Assembly: GCA_007129985.1 (NCBI GenBank)
Contig: SKUL01000059.1
Coordinates: forward strand, 1-8,238
Source: Flavobacteriales bacterium
GTDB taxonomy: Bacteria > Bacteroidota > Bacteroidia > Flavobacteriales_D > SKUL01
DNA: 8,238 nucleotides
Direction: 5' to 3'
The notes beneath the pieces are model-generated. The model did not search any database and was not told the origin of the DNA. It saw only the letters and a list, made by a program, of their open reading frames with translations. The translations under genes were made by a program, and so were the position numbers. Below are positions 1 to 7,845 of this stretch, one piece after another (positions within the stretch are counted from its first letter, which is position 1; each line of letters opens with the position of its first letter).

Positions 1-1779
1 CAAAACGCTGTAACCGTAAAAACCGACATTACCCAGTTGCACGATGGCATGCTGGCCATCACCGTAGCCCCGGGTCATCATACTATGGATACCCTGATTT
101 ACGCCATGCCGAAAATCGTTCCGGGTACTTACAGCATCTACGATTTCGGAAATATGCTGCGTCAGGTGAAGGCTTACGACCTGGATGGCGACACACTGGA
201 AGTGTTGCGCCTGGACGAAAACCGCTGGATGATTCCTCTGGGCAAAAAACTGAGCCACCTTTCATACCTGGCTGCGCCTACCTTTACCGACCCCGCCGGA
301 AAGAAGGTGTTTGAACCTGCCGGAACCCGCTTTGAGTTAGACCGCACATTTCTGTTCAACTCCTTTGCCATGGTGGGCTACTTTGAAGGACTGAAAGACG
401 AAACCTACGCCTTTGAAGTGGTGCGACCTGCCGATTTTTATGGCGCTTCGGCATTGGAGCGCAAGGCACTGAACGACACTACCGACCTTTTTACAGCCAA
501 AGGCTATTTTGATTTTCACGACTCCCCCATCATGTATGCACGCCCCGACACGGCCTCCTTTATGGTGGGCGAAACCGAGGTGCAGGTAGCCATCTACTCG
601 CCCGGGGGCTCGCTGGATGCGGCTTTTGTATCCGAAAAACTTGAACCCATTATGTTTGGTGCAAAGGAATACCTGGGAGGAGCGCTGCCTGTTCCGAAAT
701 ACGTAGTGCTGATAAGCCTGATGCAGGGCATGGGTAACTCCGGCGGTTTCGGTGCGCTGGAGCACTTTTACTCCACGGTGTTTGTGATGCCCGAAATGGG
801 TCGCGATTACCTTTCCAAAACCATCCAGGATGTGGTGGCGCATGAGTTTTTTCACATCGTTACACCGCTCAACATTCACTCTGAACACATTCACGATTAC
901 GACTTCAACAACCCGCAAATGTCGCGGCACCTATGGCTGTACGAGGGAGTTACCGAATACACATCGCACCACATGCAGGTGAAGCAGGGCTTGATTGACG
1001 CCGATGAATTCTTGAGCACCATCCGCTCAAAAATCAGCCAGGCCTCGGGTTTTAACGATACGCTGCCCTTTACCGAACTCAGTTTGGGTGCGCTCGATGT
1101 GCACAAAGACCAGTACATGAACGTGTACATGAAGGGAGCGCTGATTGGTATGAGCCTCGATATTTTGCTTTGCGACCTTTCCGACGGAGCCTACGGGCTG
1201 CCTGAGCTGATGATGCTGCTCTCAGAAAGATACGGGCCCGACCGACACTTTTGGGACGAAGAACTGTTTGACGTGATAGCCGAAATGACCTTTCCAGAGG
1301 TTCGGGAGTTCTTTCGCCGCTACGTGGAAGGCCCGGAGCCGTTGCCATTGGAGGAGTACCTGCTAAAAGCAGGTGTGCAACTGCAGCGCAATCTGCAAAT
1401 TCGTGAGTTGACACTGGGCGGATTTCTGCCGGGCAAAAACAAAGAGCGCAACCGCATGGAGGTTGTTACTTCTATCGGCATCAATAGCTTTGGGCGCGAA
1501 CTCGGCATCAAAAAAGGCGATATGCTGGTGAGCATCAACGGCATTGATTTGAGTCCGGAGAATTTTTCTGACGGGGTTGAACTGTTCAAGCAGCGCTACA
1601 AGGAGGGCGATAATGTGACTCTTGTGGTGGAGCGCGAAAATGAAAAAGGTCAATTGAAAACGCACAAGCTCAAGGCTAAAGCGCAGGGTATTGACCGCAC
1701 GGTGAGCCTGCGTATTCGCTATATGCCGGAGCCTGACGAGCGTCAGAGGCTGGTGCGCAAAGCATGGATTAACCATTGA
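1..1779 (+). CDS. M61 family metallopeptidase with C-terminal PDZ domain (5' partial)
   Basis: This is a zinc-dependent aminopeptidase-like protease of family M61 (glycyl aminopeptidase type). The frame is open from base 1, so the true start and any signal peptide lie upstream; 592 residues are present, and only a few tens are probably missing for a family of about 600 residues. Counting from the first codon, residues 1 to about 170 form the N-terminal beta-rich M61 region. A GALEH motif lies at 251-255, matching the family's G-G-L-E-H signature. The zinc site HEFFH is at 281-285, and the likely third ligand is E315 in LYEGVTEY. A PDZ domain spans about 465-560, with a typical loop around IGINSFGRELGIKKGDMLVS. 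Family knowledge suggests a periplasmic or secreted enzyme acting on peptides; the substrate cannot be read here. The next gene starts 2 bases after the stop, suggesting co-transcription. All catalytic residues are present. Confidence 0.93.
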   Translation, partial: QNAVTVKTDITQLHDGMLAITVAPGHHTMDTLIYAMPKIVPGTYSIYDFGNMLRQVKAYDLDGDTLEVLRLDENRWMIPLGKKLSHLSYLAAPTFTDPAGKKVFEPAGTRFELDRTFLFNSFAMVGYFEGLKDETYAFEVVRPADFYGASALERKALNDTTDLFTAKGYFDFHDSPIMYARPDTASFMVGETEVQVAIYSPGGSLDAAFVSEKLEPIMFGAKEYLGGALPVPKYVVLISLMQGMGNSGGFGALEHFYSTVFVMPEMGRDYLSKTIQDVVAHEFFHIVTPLNIHSEHIHDYDFNNPQMSRHLWLYEGVTEYTSHHMQVKQGLIDADEFLSTIRSKISQASGFNDTLPFTELSLGALDVHKDQYMNVYMKGALIGMSLDILLCDLSDGAYGLPELMMLLSERYGPDRHFWDEELFDVIAEMTFPEVREFFRRYVEGPEPLPLEEYLLKAGVQLQRNLQIRELTLGGFLPGKNKERNRMEVVTSIGINSFGRELGIKKGDMLVSINGIDLSPENFSDGVELFKQRYKEGDNVTLVVERENEKGQLKTHKLKAKAQGIDRTVSLRIRYMPEPDERQRLVRKAWINH

Positions 1780-1781
1780 CC

Positions 1782-2129
1782 ATGAGCACGCCTGTTCTGC
1801 ACGATTTGAGCAGCGCGTTGCTGCGGGAAACACTGAATCAGGTTTCGCGCGATTTGAACCTCGAGCCTTTCGCCATTCCCGAAGGTGAATTGGGAGACTT
1901 GCAGCGGCAGGAAATCTGGCAGGCCGTGTACCAGGCCGTGTCCGAGCTGCTACAAGGCTCTTCCTCCGCACTACAACAAACCTTTTACCGTGTTGACCTT
2001 GCGGAAAGTCAGTTTCGCGAAGCACTACGTCACTCCGATCCTGCAGCGCGCCTCAGCGAGTTTGTGCTGAAACGCTGTTTGCAAAAAGCCGTTTTACGCC
2101 GTCGTTTTTCGGGGTCATCCAACAGCTGA
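1782..2129 (+). CDS. small uncharacterised helical protein (115 aa)
   Basis: I do not recognise a named family. The chosen start is the ATG two bases after the M61 stop codon; a TTG six bases earlier is in frame but overlaps that stop and is less likely. The 115-residue product has no signal peptide or membrane segment and looks mostly alpha-helical. It has an acidic, Leu/Gln-rich N-terminal two thirds, a central segment YRVDLAESQFREAL, and a basic C-terminus (KRCLQKAVLRRRFS). The tight spacing puts it in one transcript with the peptidase gene, and 71 bases separate it from sucA. The YR-[IVL]-D...E...F..AL pattern followed by a basic tail recalls small conserved hypothetical proteins of Bacteroidota, but that is memory, not a search result. 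Codon use matches the neighbours, so a real cytoplasmic protein of unknown role is likely. Confidence 0.72.
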   Translation: MSTPVLHDLSSALLRETLNQVSRDLNLEPFAIPEGELGDLQRQEIWQAVYQAVSELLQGSSSALQQTFYRVDLAESQFREALRHSDPAARLSEFVLKRCLQKAVLRRRFSGSSNS

Positions 2130-2167
2130 TTACCGCGCTTTGCTCCGCTCAATGCGTAATAAAATCG

Positions 2168-2175
2168 TAACTTTG
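2168..2175 (+). promoter_or_regulatory. Bacteroidota-type -7 box before sucA
   Basis: TAACTTTG matches the Bacteroidota primary sigma-factor -7 consensus TAnnTTTG exactly. It ends 25 bases before the sucA ATG, which would give a short leader of roughly 15-20 bases. A TTTG at 2139-2142 is a possible -33 element, but the 25-base gap to the -7 box is longer than usual, so that half is weak. No Shine-Dalgarno sequence precedes the start, as is normal for the phylum. The box suggests that sucAB can be transcribed independently of the upstream peptidase pair. Confidence 0.55.
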
Positions 2176-2200
2176 CCCGCACAACACGGACACTTCCATA

Positions 2201-4963
2201 ATGGACAAATTTTCTTTTCTCGGCAACGCCGATGTGAGCGCGATTGAAGCACAGTTTCAGCAGTTTCTGAAAGACCCCAACAGTGTTGATGAAAGTTGGC
2301 AAAACTTTTTTAAAGGCTTTGAATTTGCCCGAACCCACTTTGAAGATGCCACAGATGCCGCTTTTTGTGAGCCGGTATATCTGGAGTTTCGGGTGCTAAA
2401 TCTCATCAATGGATACCGTTCGAGAGGGCACCTTTTTACCCGCACCAATCCCGTGCGTGAGCGCAGAAAGTACGAGCCCACGCTGGCCCTTGAGAATTTC
2501 AACCTCGACGATTCGCATCTCGACATGGAGTTTGAAGCCGGTCAGGAAATCGGAATTGGAAGAGCTACACTTCGCAATATCATTGACCATCTGGAAGAAA
2601 CCTACTGCCGCTCCATCGGTATTGAGTACAACTACATTCGCGAGCCGGAGCGTTTAGGTTGGATTCGGAACAAAATTGAGATTGAAAACCGACCTAAATT
2701 CGGCAAAAAAGAAAAGCTACAGATTTTTGAAAAGCTCAACGAGGCAACGGTTTTTGAGCAGTACCTGCAGAAGAAATTTGTGGGTCAGAAACGCTTTTCG
2801 GTAGAGGGTGGCGAAGCCCTGATTCCCGGAATTGACCACATCATTGAACACGGCGCTACACTTGGAGCAAAGGAGTTTGTGATGGGAATGGCCCATCGCG
2901 GGCGACTCAATGTGCTGGCGAACATTTTTGGAAAACCCTTTGAGGATATTTTCAGCGAGTTTGAAGGCAAAGAATTTCATGACGAAGGAAAACGCATTGA
3001 CGGTGATGTGAAATATCACCTCGGGCAGTCTTCGGGTGTTAAAACCTTGAGCGGACATGATGTACACCTTACCCTGGCTCCAAATCCGTCTCATCTTGAG
3101 GCAGTAGATCCTGTGGTGCAGGGAATCACCCGCGCCAAGATCGACAACTACCTGGAAGACCCGTCCAAAGTGATACCCATTTTGGTACATGGGGATGCTG
3201 CTATTGCCGCCCAGGGCGTGGTGTACGAGGTAATTCAAATGGCCCAGCTAGACGGCTATGCCACTGGCGGTACCATCCACATTGTTGTGAACAATCAGGT
3301 GGGTTTTACCACCAACTATCTCGACGGCCGTTCAAGTACGTACTGCACGGATGTGGGTAAAGTAACTCTGTCGCCGGTTTTTCATGTAAACGGCGACGAC
3401 GTAGAGGCAATGGTGCAAACGGTCATGATTGCCGTTGAATACCGTCAGCGCTGGAAACGCGACGTGTTTATTGACCTGCTGTGCTACCGAAAATACGGTC
3501 ACAACGAAGGAGATGAGCCCAAATTTACCCAGCCCAAACTTTATAACCTCATTGCAAAGCATCCCAATCCGCGGGAGATTTACGCCGAGCAACTGGAAAG
3601 TGAAGGTTTCCTAGCACCGGAAGAAAACAAGAAAATGCGTGAGGAGTACGAAGCCATTCTGGATAAGGCTTTCGATGCGTCCAAGAAAATTGCAAAGGCA
3701 AGTGTTACTCAGTTTTTGGCCAACACATGGGACGGGCTTCGAATGGCTAAACCCGGAGAAATGGACGAGTCACCGGAAACAGCCTACAACCTGAAAGGGC
3801 TCAAAGAGCTGGCCGTGACCATGAATACCCTTCCAAAAGACAAAAAGTTCTTCCGAAAAGTGGTGAAATTGCTGGATGACCGCCTCAAGATGATTGAAGA
3901 AGACCGCCTGGACTGGGCAATGGGCGAATTGTTGGCCTACGCTACCTTGCTGCGCGAGGGGAACAGCGTGCGCTTGTCCGGGCAGGATGTGGAGCGCGGA
4001 ACTTTCTCCCACCGTCACGCGGTAGTGCTTACCGAAGATGCTGAGGAAGAGTACCTGCCTTTGAACCACCTTCACAAAGAGCAGGGTCGTTTCTTCGTGT
4101 ACAACTCATTGCTTTCTGAATATGGTGTACTGGGCTTTGATTACGGCTACGCCTTTGCTTCACCACACGCACTTACCATCTGGGAGGCTCAGTTCGGCGA
4201 TTTTAACAACGGGGCCCAAATCATCATTGACCAGTTTATAAGTGCCGCTGAAGAAAAATGGCGCACCATGAACGGCATTGTGATGCTGTTGCCACATGGC
4301 TACGAAGGCCAGGGGTCGGAGCACAGCAGTGCGCGCGTTGAACGATTCCTGTCACTCTGTGCCGAAGATAATATGCAGGTTTGCAACGCCACCACACCGG
4401 CCAGCTTTTTCCACTTGCTCAGACGGCAGTTGCACAGGCCTTTCCGCAAACCTCTTGTGGTGTTCACTCCCAAAAAGTTGTTGCGTTACCCCAAGGCGGT
4501 TTCATCTTTGAAAGAGATGAGCCAGGGCGGTTTCCGCGAGGTGATTGATGATGATGCCGTGAAGGTTGCCGATGTGGACACCCTTGTTTTCTGCACCGGA
4601 AAAATCTACTACGACGCCATTGAAAAACGCGAAAGCGAAGGCCGCGGACACAACATGGCCATCATCCGTTTGGAGCAGTTGTATCCATTCCCCGAAAAGC
4701 AAATTCGCGGGCTGATGACCAGGTACAAGCAGGCCAAAAACTTTGTGTGGCTTCAGGAAGAGCCCGAAAACATGGGTGCGTGGTCGTTTGTGATGCGCAA
4801 GCTCCGCGATGTGCATTTGAATTATGTAGGTCGCGAGGAAAGCGCCAGCCCGGCGGGAGGCTCGCCCATCATTCACCGATTCAGACAGGAAACCGTATTG
4901 TCAGACCTTTTTGCCTTTGCCCCTAAGAAATCCAAATCCAACAAGAAAAGTACTGTTTCATGA
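2201..4963 (+). CDS. sucA: 2-oxoglutarate dehydrogenase E1 component
   Basis: This is the thiamine-diphosphate-dependent E1 subunit of the 2-oxoglutarate dehydrogenase complex. It decarboxylates 2-oxoglutarate and passes the succinyl group to the lipoyl arm of E2 in the cytoplasmic TCA cycle. The 920-residue length is usual. Residues 1 to about 45 are the short N-terminal OGDH helix region (FLGNADVSAIEAQFQQFL). RSRGHLFTRTNP follows near 73-85, then GMAHRGR at 229-235. The diphosphate/Mg-binding motif starts at HGDAA (330-334) and ends at NNQVGF (364-369); HNEGDEP lies at 434-440. The transketolase-like pyrimidine-binding domain covers about 585-780 and contains GYEGQGSEHSSAR (700-712). The C-terminal OGDH domain includes LEQLYPFPEKQI and EEPENMGAW. 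The start is supported by the N-terminal family match and the promoter-like box just upstream. Its TGA overlaps the sucB ATG, indicating translational coupling. Confidence 0.98.
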   Translation: MDKFSFLGNADVSAIEAQFQQFLKDPNSVDESWQNFFKGFEFARTHFEDATDAAFCEPVYLEFRVLNLINGYRSRGHLFTRTNPVRERRKYEPTLALENFNLDDSHLDMEFEAGQEIGIGRATLRNIIDHLEETYCRSIGIEYNYIREPERLGWIRNKIEIENRPKFGKKEKLQIFEKLNEATVFEQYLQKKFVGQKRFSVEGGEALIPGIDHIIEHGATLGAKEFVMGMAHRGRLNVLANIFGKPFEDIFSEFEGKEFHDEGKRIDGDVKYHLGQSSGVKTLSGHDVHLTLAPNPSHLEAVDPVVQGITRAKIDNYLEDPSKVIPILVHGDAAIAAQGVVYEVIQMAQLDGYATGGTIHIVVNNQVGFTTNYLDGRSSTYCTDVGKVTLSPVFHVNGDDVEAMVQTVMIAVEYRQRWKRDVFIDLLCYRKYGHNEGDEPKFTQPKLYNLIAKHPNPREIYAEQLESEGFLAPEENKKMREEYEAILDKAFDASKKIAKASVTQFLANTWDGLRMAKPGEMDESPETAYNLKGLKELAVTMNTLPKDKKFFRKVVKLLDDRLKMIEEDRLDWAMGELLAYATLLREGNSVRLSGQDVERGTFSHRHAVVLTEDAEEEYLPLNHLHKEQGRFFVYNSLLSEYGVLGFDYGYAFASPHALTIWEAQFGDFNNGAQIIIDQFISAAEEKWRTMNGIVMLLPHGYEGQGSEHSSARVERFLSLCAEDNMQVCNATTPASFFHLLRRQLHRPFRKPLVVFTPKKLLRYPKAVSSLKEMSQGGFREVIDDDAVKVADVDTLVFCTGKIYYDAIEKRESEGRGHNMAIIRLEQLYPFPEKQIRGLMTRYKQAKNFVWLQEEPENMGAWSFVMRKLRDVHLNYVGREESASPAGGSPIIHRFRQETVLSDLFAFAPKKSKSNKKSTVS

Positions 4964-6249
4964 TATTAGAAATGAAAGTGCCCAGTCCGGGTGAGTCCAT
5001 CTCGGAAGTAGAAATTGCCTCCTGGCTGGTGCAGGATGGAGATTATGTGGAGAAAGACCAGGCCATTGCCGAGGTTGATTCCGACAAGGCAACGCTTGAA
5101 CTTCCGGCTGAAGAAAGCGGTGTAATCACCCTCAAAGCTGAGGAAGGCGATACCGTTGCCGTTGGTGCCGTGGTATGTCTTATTGATACCAGCGCCGAAA
5201 AACCCGCAGGACAGACTAAAAAAGAAGAGACCCCTGCAACGAAGGAAGAAAAAGAAGAAAAAGCACCAGACAGGGAGGAAAAGAAAGAAGCTGCTCCGGC
5301 TGCTGCTTCCAAAACCGCTGCCGCAACCAAAGACCAAAGTTCCTCAGGTCATGCTTCGGGACACCCCTCACCGGCAGCGCGCAAATTGATGGACGAAAAC
5401 AATATTCGCCCGGGACAGGTGAATGGCACCGGAAAAGACGGGCGAATCACCAAGCAGGATGTACTTGCCGCCATGGCGGGTGGTTTCAGCGCAGAGCACG
5501 CAACCGGATGGGGAGGCACCCGTGATACAAATCGCGAAAAGATGTCGATGCTTCGCCGCAAAATCAGCGAGCGACTGGTATCGGTGAAAAACGATACTGC
5601 CATGCTCACCACCTTTAACGAGGTGAACATGCAGCCCATCATGGATGTGCGTAATCGCTACAAAGACATCTTCAAGGAGCAGCACGGTGTGGGACTGGGC
5701 TTTATGTCGTTCTTCACCAAAGCTGTAACGGAGGCGCTGCGCCAATTTCCGGCCGTAAATGCTCAGTTGGATGGACAAGAAGTTGTGTTCCACGATTACG
5801 CTGACATCGGTATTGCGGTGAGCTCGCCCAAAGGGCTGATGGTGCCTGTATTGCGCAACGCAGAGCAAATGAGCCTCGCCGAGATAGAAGCCGGCATCAA
5901 GGACCTTGCAATCAAGGCGCGCGACGGCAAAATCAGCATCGAGGAAATGACCGGCGGAACTTTCACCATCACCAACGGAGGTGTATTTGGTTCTATGTTG
6001 AGCACGCCCATTATCAACCCGCCGCAAAGTGCCATCCTGGGTATGCATAACATCGTTGAGCGTCCCATCGCCGAAAATGGCCAGGTGGTGATTCGACCGG
6101 TGATGTATGTGGCTCTCTCTTACGACCACAGAATCATTGACGGTAAAGAGTCGGTGAGCTTCCTGGTAGCAGTGAAGGAGATGTTGGAGAATCCTACGCG
6201 ACTGATTTTTGGCGGTAAGTCGCCTGAGGAAGTGCTGCTAGGACTGTAA
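4960..6249 (+). CDS. sucB: 2-oxoglutarate dehydrogenase E2 (dihydrolipoyllysine succinyltransferase)
   Basis: This is the core acyltransferase of the 2-oxoglutarate dehydrogenase complex. It moves the succinyl group from its lipoyl arm to CoA, giving succinyl-CoA. The 429 residues show the standard E2 order. A single lipoyl domain covers about 1-76, with the lipoylated lysine K43 in EVDSDKATLEL. A flexible Lys/Glu- then Ala/Pro-rich linker covers about 80-135. The peripheral-subunit-binding domain lies near 137-171 (SPAARKLMDENNI, then GKDGRITKQDVLAAM). The catalytic domain covers about 190-429, with the active-site motif HRIIDG at H390-G395 and D394. The ATG overlaps the sucA stop as ATGA, so the two are coupled. 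Having a single lipoyl domain and following sucA directly favours succinyltransferase over the pyruvate or branched-chain E2. The E3 partner gene is not here. Confidence 0.97.
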   Translation: MILEMKVPSPGESISEVEIASWLVQDGDYVEKDQAIAEVDSDKATLELPAEESGVITLKAEEGDTVAVGAVVCLIDTSAEKPAGQTKKEETPATKEEKEEKAPDREEKKEAAPAAASKTAAATKDQSSSGHASGHPSPAARKLMDENNIRPGQVNGTGKDGRITKQDVLAAMAGGFSAEHATGWGGTRDTNREKMSMLRRKISERLVSVKNDTAMLTTFNEVNMQPIMDVRNRYKDIFKEQHGVGLGFMSFFTKAVTEALRQFPAVNAQLDGQEVVFHDYADIGIAVSSPKGLMVPVLRNAEQMSLAEIEAGIKDLAIKARDGKISIEEMTGGTFTITNGGVFGSMLSTPIINPPQSAILGMHNIVERPIAENGQVVIRPVMYVALSYDHRIIDGKESVSFLVAVKEMLENPTRLIFGGKSPEEVLLGL

Positions 6250-6258
6250 TCCGAGCGC

Positions 6259-7083
6259 TTAGTACATTGCCAGCGGATTGGCAATACCTTGATAGTCTTC
6301 CAGCTCAATTTTGATGGAGCCTACGACGATGTCGGCCTGTGCCAGCACGGGTATTTTGTTGGCGTCGTCGGAAATCCAGATAACCACGCTTTCTTCCTTC
6401 TTAAACACGCGTCCTTCCTGTACGTGGGGCACAAACTTGAGGCAACGAAAGGTGCCTTTTTTGGTTTTGATGGTTTCGCGACCAAGGAACTTCACCTGTA
6501 GGTTGAAGATTTCTTCGTCCATAAACGACTCCACGCTGAACACATCGCCGGGTTTTGCCCTGCTGAAATCAAAGGTTCGGGCGTAGTAAAAAGCCGAAAT
6601 CATATCCTGCACCCCGTGCGGAGTGGCGTAGGTTTGGCCTTTGCTGGTTTCCACAGCGCCGCGGTCGGGGTAAAAGCGGTATTTCTTGTGCGAGGCGTAG
6701 TTGCTTTCCTTGAGGTCGCGCTCAAATTCCCACGGAAACAAGCCTTCGGCATCAATGTAAGAATCGTAGCGGTCGCGCATTTTGTAGAACCAGCTAAACG
6801 CCCGGATGGTTTGACCCACACCCACGATGTGGTGCGCTTTGCGTCCGCTGAACATGCGGCTTGTGGGCTTCACTTCGATGGAGATTTCACCCGCCTGAAT
6901 AAAGCCGTAGCGCACCCTGTAGGCCAGTTTCTCGCCGGGCTTAAAGGCGTTTTGCGTCACCACTGGAAGCTGCGTAATGCGTTGCAGCGTGTCGAGGCTC
7001 ACCACCGGGGGATGGTTCTTCTGCGCCTCTCCGGCCAGCGGGAGCATCAGCATCAAGGCAAATATGGCGGCCCATGTTTTCAT
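6259..7083 (-). CDS. secreted DUF3108 domain protein
   Basis: This 274-residue product belongs to the DUF3108 family, common in Bacteroidota and Proteobacteria and of unknown molecular function. The start at 7083 (MKTWAAIFALMLMLPLAGEAQ) gives a clean Sec signal peptide, with cleavage likely after about residue 20. The frame stays open 26 codons further upstream, but that extension would bury the signal peptide. The mature part begins with a linker, then the domain opens at AFKPGEKLAYRVRYG (47-60), typical of the family, followed by QAGEISIEV. Further family-like segments are FSWFYKMRDRYDSYID, a conversion segment around FYPDRG, and the C-terminal TKKGTFRCLKFVP and VVIWISDDANKIPV. It is probably a periplasmic or surface beta-rich protein. 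No lipobox cysteine is visible. It converges on sucB and appears to be a single-gene unit. Confidence 0.9.
   Translation of the reverse strand: MKTWAAIFALMLMLPLAGEAQKNHPPVVSLDTLQRITQLPVVTQNAFKPGEKLAYRVRYGFIQAGEISIEVKPTSRMFSGRKAHHIVGVGQTIRAFSWFYKMRDRYDSYIDAEGLFPWEFERDLKESNYASHKKYRFYPDRGAVETSKGQTYATPHGVQDMISAFYYARTFDFSRAKPGDVFSVESFMDEEIFNLQVKFLGRETIKTKKGTFRCLKFVPHVQEGRVFKKEESVVIWISDDANKIPVLAQADIVVGSIKIELEDYQGIANPLAMY
6266..6285. repeat. 7-bp stem hairpin at the sucB / DUF3108 convergent junction
   Basis: ATTGCCA (6266-6272) and TGGCAAT (6279-6285) are perfect inverted repeats around a six-base loop. The hairpin lies inside the last codons of the minus-strand DUF3108 gene and 16 bases past the sucB stop. 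Only 9 bases separate the two convergent genes, so transcripts from both sides run through it. No T-run follows on either strand, so it is not a classical intrinsic terminator; it might still stabilise or pause the sucAB transcript end. Confidence 0.3.
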
Positions 7084-7123
7084 GATGTGGGTAGTTTCAA
7101 AAAGCAGACCAAAAATGAACCTG

Positions 7124-7136
7124 TTACAAGTTGTAA
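7124..7136. promoter_or_regulatory. short palindrome upstream of the DUF3108 gene
   Basis: TTACAA-G-TTGTAA is a perfect 6-bp inverted repeat with a one-base centre, 41 bases upstream of the DUF3108 ATG. Its size and position fit a dimeric regulator operator or part of the promoter region. No convincing TAnnTTTG box was found on the minus strand here, so the functional reading is weak. Confidence 0.25.
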
Positions 7137-7216
7137 GCGCACGCCAGTTGAACGCACACATATCGGTAGCTCGATTATGTCAGACCAAAGCACGACAACT
7201 GCGTGGTAAAAGTATG

Positions 7217-7472
7217 CCCATAACATGACAGAAGTTTTAAAGGCCTTGCCCCCATACCCGGTGAGCCCCGCTTACACCAATCACTCTTCCCGGCAACCTT
7301 CGTATAGCTCTAAGCCGCCCCGGCAGCATACTGAGGCCTTTGTTGGCCATACAAAGGTTTTGCCGAGCATTTTGCATATCCCAAGCTTTTTATGCATCTT
7401 TGAGCAAACCAAGGCTTTGGGCCGCTTAACCCGTAAAATGACGGGGGTTGTGGGACAAGCTGGCGTTATGTG
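7217..7472 (+). repeat. attC-like nested inverted segments (possible cassette border)
   Basis: Four short segments are nested as inverted pairs. CCCATAAC (7217-7224) is complementary to GTTATGTG (7465-7472) at 7 of 8 positions. CTTGCCCCC...ACCC (7245-7259) is complementary to GGG...GGGACAAG (7442-7459) at 11 of 15. This order (outer box, inner arm, inner arm, outer box) and the 3' end GACAAGCTGGCGTTATGTG resemble an integron attC site, whose 3' box is GTTRRRY; here one base (T in GTTATGT) departs from that consensus. The 256-base length and 20-base left spacer are larger than usual for attC. It may equally be an unrelated Bacteroidota intergenic repeat. Confidence 0.3.
7451..7463 (+). repeat. 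13-bp exact direct repeat, copy 1
   Basis: TGGGACAAGCTGG occurs here, just before the GTTATGTG box, and again at 8003-8015. The two copies bracket the AT-rich gene and the domain V/VI part of the intron remnant. The flanking bases differ, so the exact match is only 13 bases. Confidence 0.5.
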
Positions 7473-7493
7473 TAATCTAAAAAACTAAATAAA

Positions 7494-7844
7494 ATGAATA
7501 CTAAAATTAAACTCGCTATTGCTTTGACCATTGGAATCTGTGGTTTCGGACTATTGTCATTCGTTACCCCTACAGGAGAACAAGAATTTGTTATTGTAAG
7601 AACTATGGAGTCACATGGTACAGTAAACCACCCTAATCAAATGGTTGTAACATACTCCAATGGAGAAAGTAGTATCGTAGAACTAGAAAAAATCAAAAAA
7701 AATGGAGAAAATTCCATTGAGAATGTCAAGACATTAACCGCTACAATATCAGAACTTAATTCAAAAGGTTATGAACTGACTAACTTCTCTGGCGGTGGAA
7801 ATGCCTATGGAATTACCTACGAATATCACTTTAAGAAAAAATAA
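7494..7844 (+). CDS. small AT-rich exported or membrane-anchored protein, cassette-like
   Basis: This 116-residue protein belongs to no family I can name with confidence. Residues 1 to about 26 (MNTKIKLAIALTIGICGFGL...) form a signal peptide or single membrane anchor. The remainder is a small alpha/beta region containing EFVIVRTMES, a charged middle with IKKNGENSIENVK, and a C-terminal ISELNSKGYELTNFSGGG then YEYHFKKK. The 'LN..GYEL....Y.F.K' ending resembles DUF4177-type small proteins, but that is only a pattern match. Base composition is about 36% G+C (counted over 7501-7800), clearly below the roughly 50% of sucAB, which suggests acquisition by transfer. It stands alone. GTTATGTGTAATC lies 16 bases upstream, its near complement GACTACACACA follows the stop by one base, and a group II intron end follows that. 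No promoter or terminator of its own is visible. Confidence 0.78.
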   Translation: MNTKIKLAIALTIGICGFGLLSFVTPTGEQEFVIVRTMESHGTVNHPNQMVVTYSNGESSIVELEKIKKNGENSIENVKTLTATISELNSKGYELTNFSGGGNAYGITYEYHFKKK

Positions 7845-7845
7845 A

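Larger units (their letters stand above)
7084..7493. other. 410-base non-coding stretch between DUF3108 and the AT-rich gene
   Basis: I see no convincing gene here. A plus-strand frame at 7225-7488 gives an 87-residue Pro/Ser/His-rich product with no domain-like pattern and is probably spurious. The first 60-80 bases should hold the minus-strand promoter of the DUF3108 gene. The rest is rich in short, partly complementary Bacteroidota-style intergenic segments built from CAAAG, CTTTG, GGCC and TTGCC words. These include a hairpin with arms CCTTTGT (7337-7343) and ACAAAGG (7351-7357), and TGCATA (7373-7378) opposite TATGCA (7391-7396). No promoter box was found immediately before the next gene. 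Confidence 0.5.

Noticed and set aside
337..930. Long minus-strand open frame opposite the M61 gene
   Set aside because: The plus-strand frame encodes clear M61 motifs across this span; the antisense frame is a shadow.
5200..5340. Purine-rich, Lys/Glu-rich low-complexity stretch in sucB
   Set aside because: It is the ordinary flexible interdomain linker of E2 proteins, not a separate repeat element.
7166..7185. TAGCTCGATTATGT, similar to the intron-end sequence TACTCGATTGTGT on the minus strand of 7846-7866
   Set aside because: The similarity is short and gapped, and no domain V or VI accompanies it, so chance is sufficient.
7225..7488. 87-codon plus-strand open frame in the repeat-like intergenic stretch
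   Set aside because: The product is Pro/Ser/His-rich with no domain-like pattern, it overlaps nested inverted segments, and nothing but an ATG supports it.
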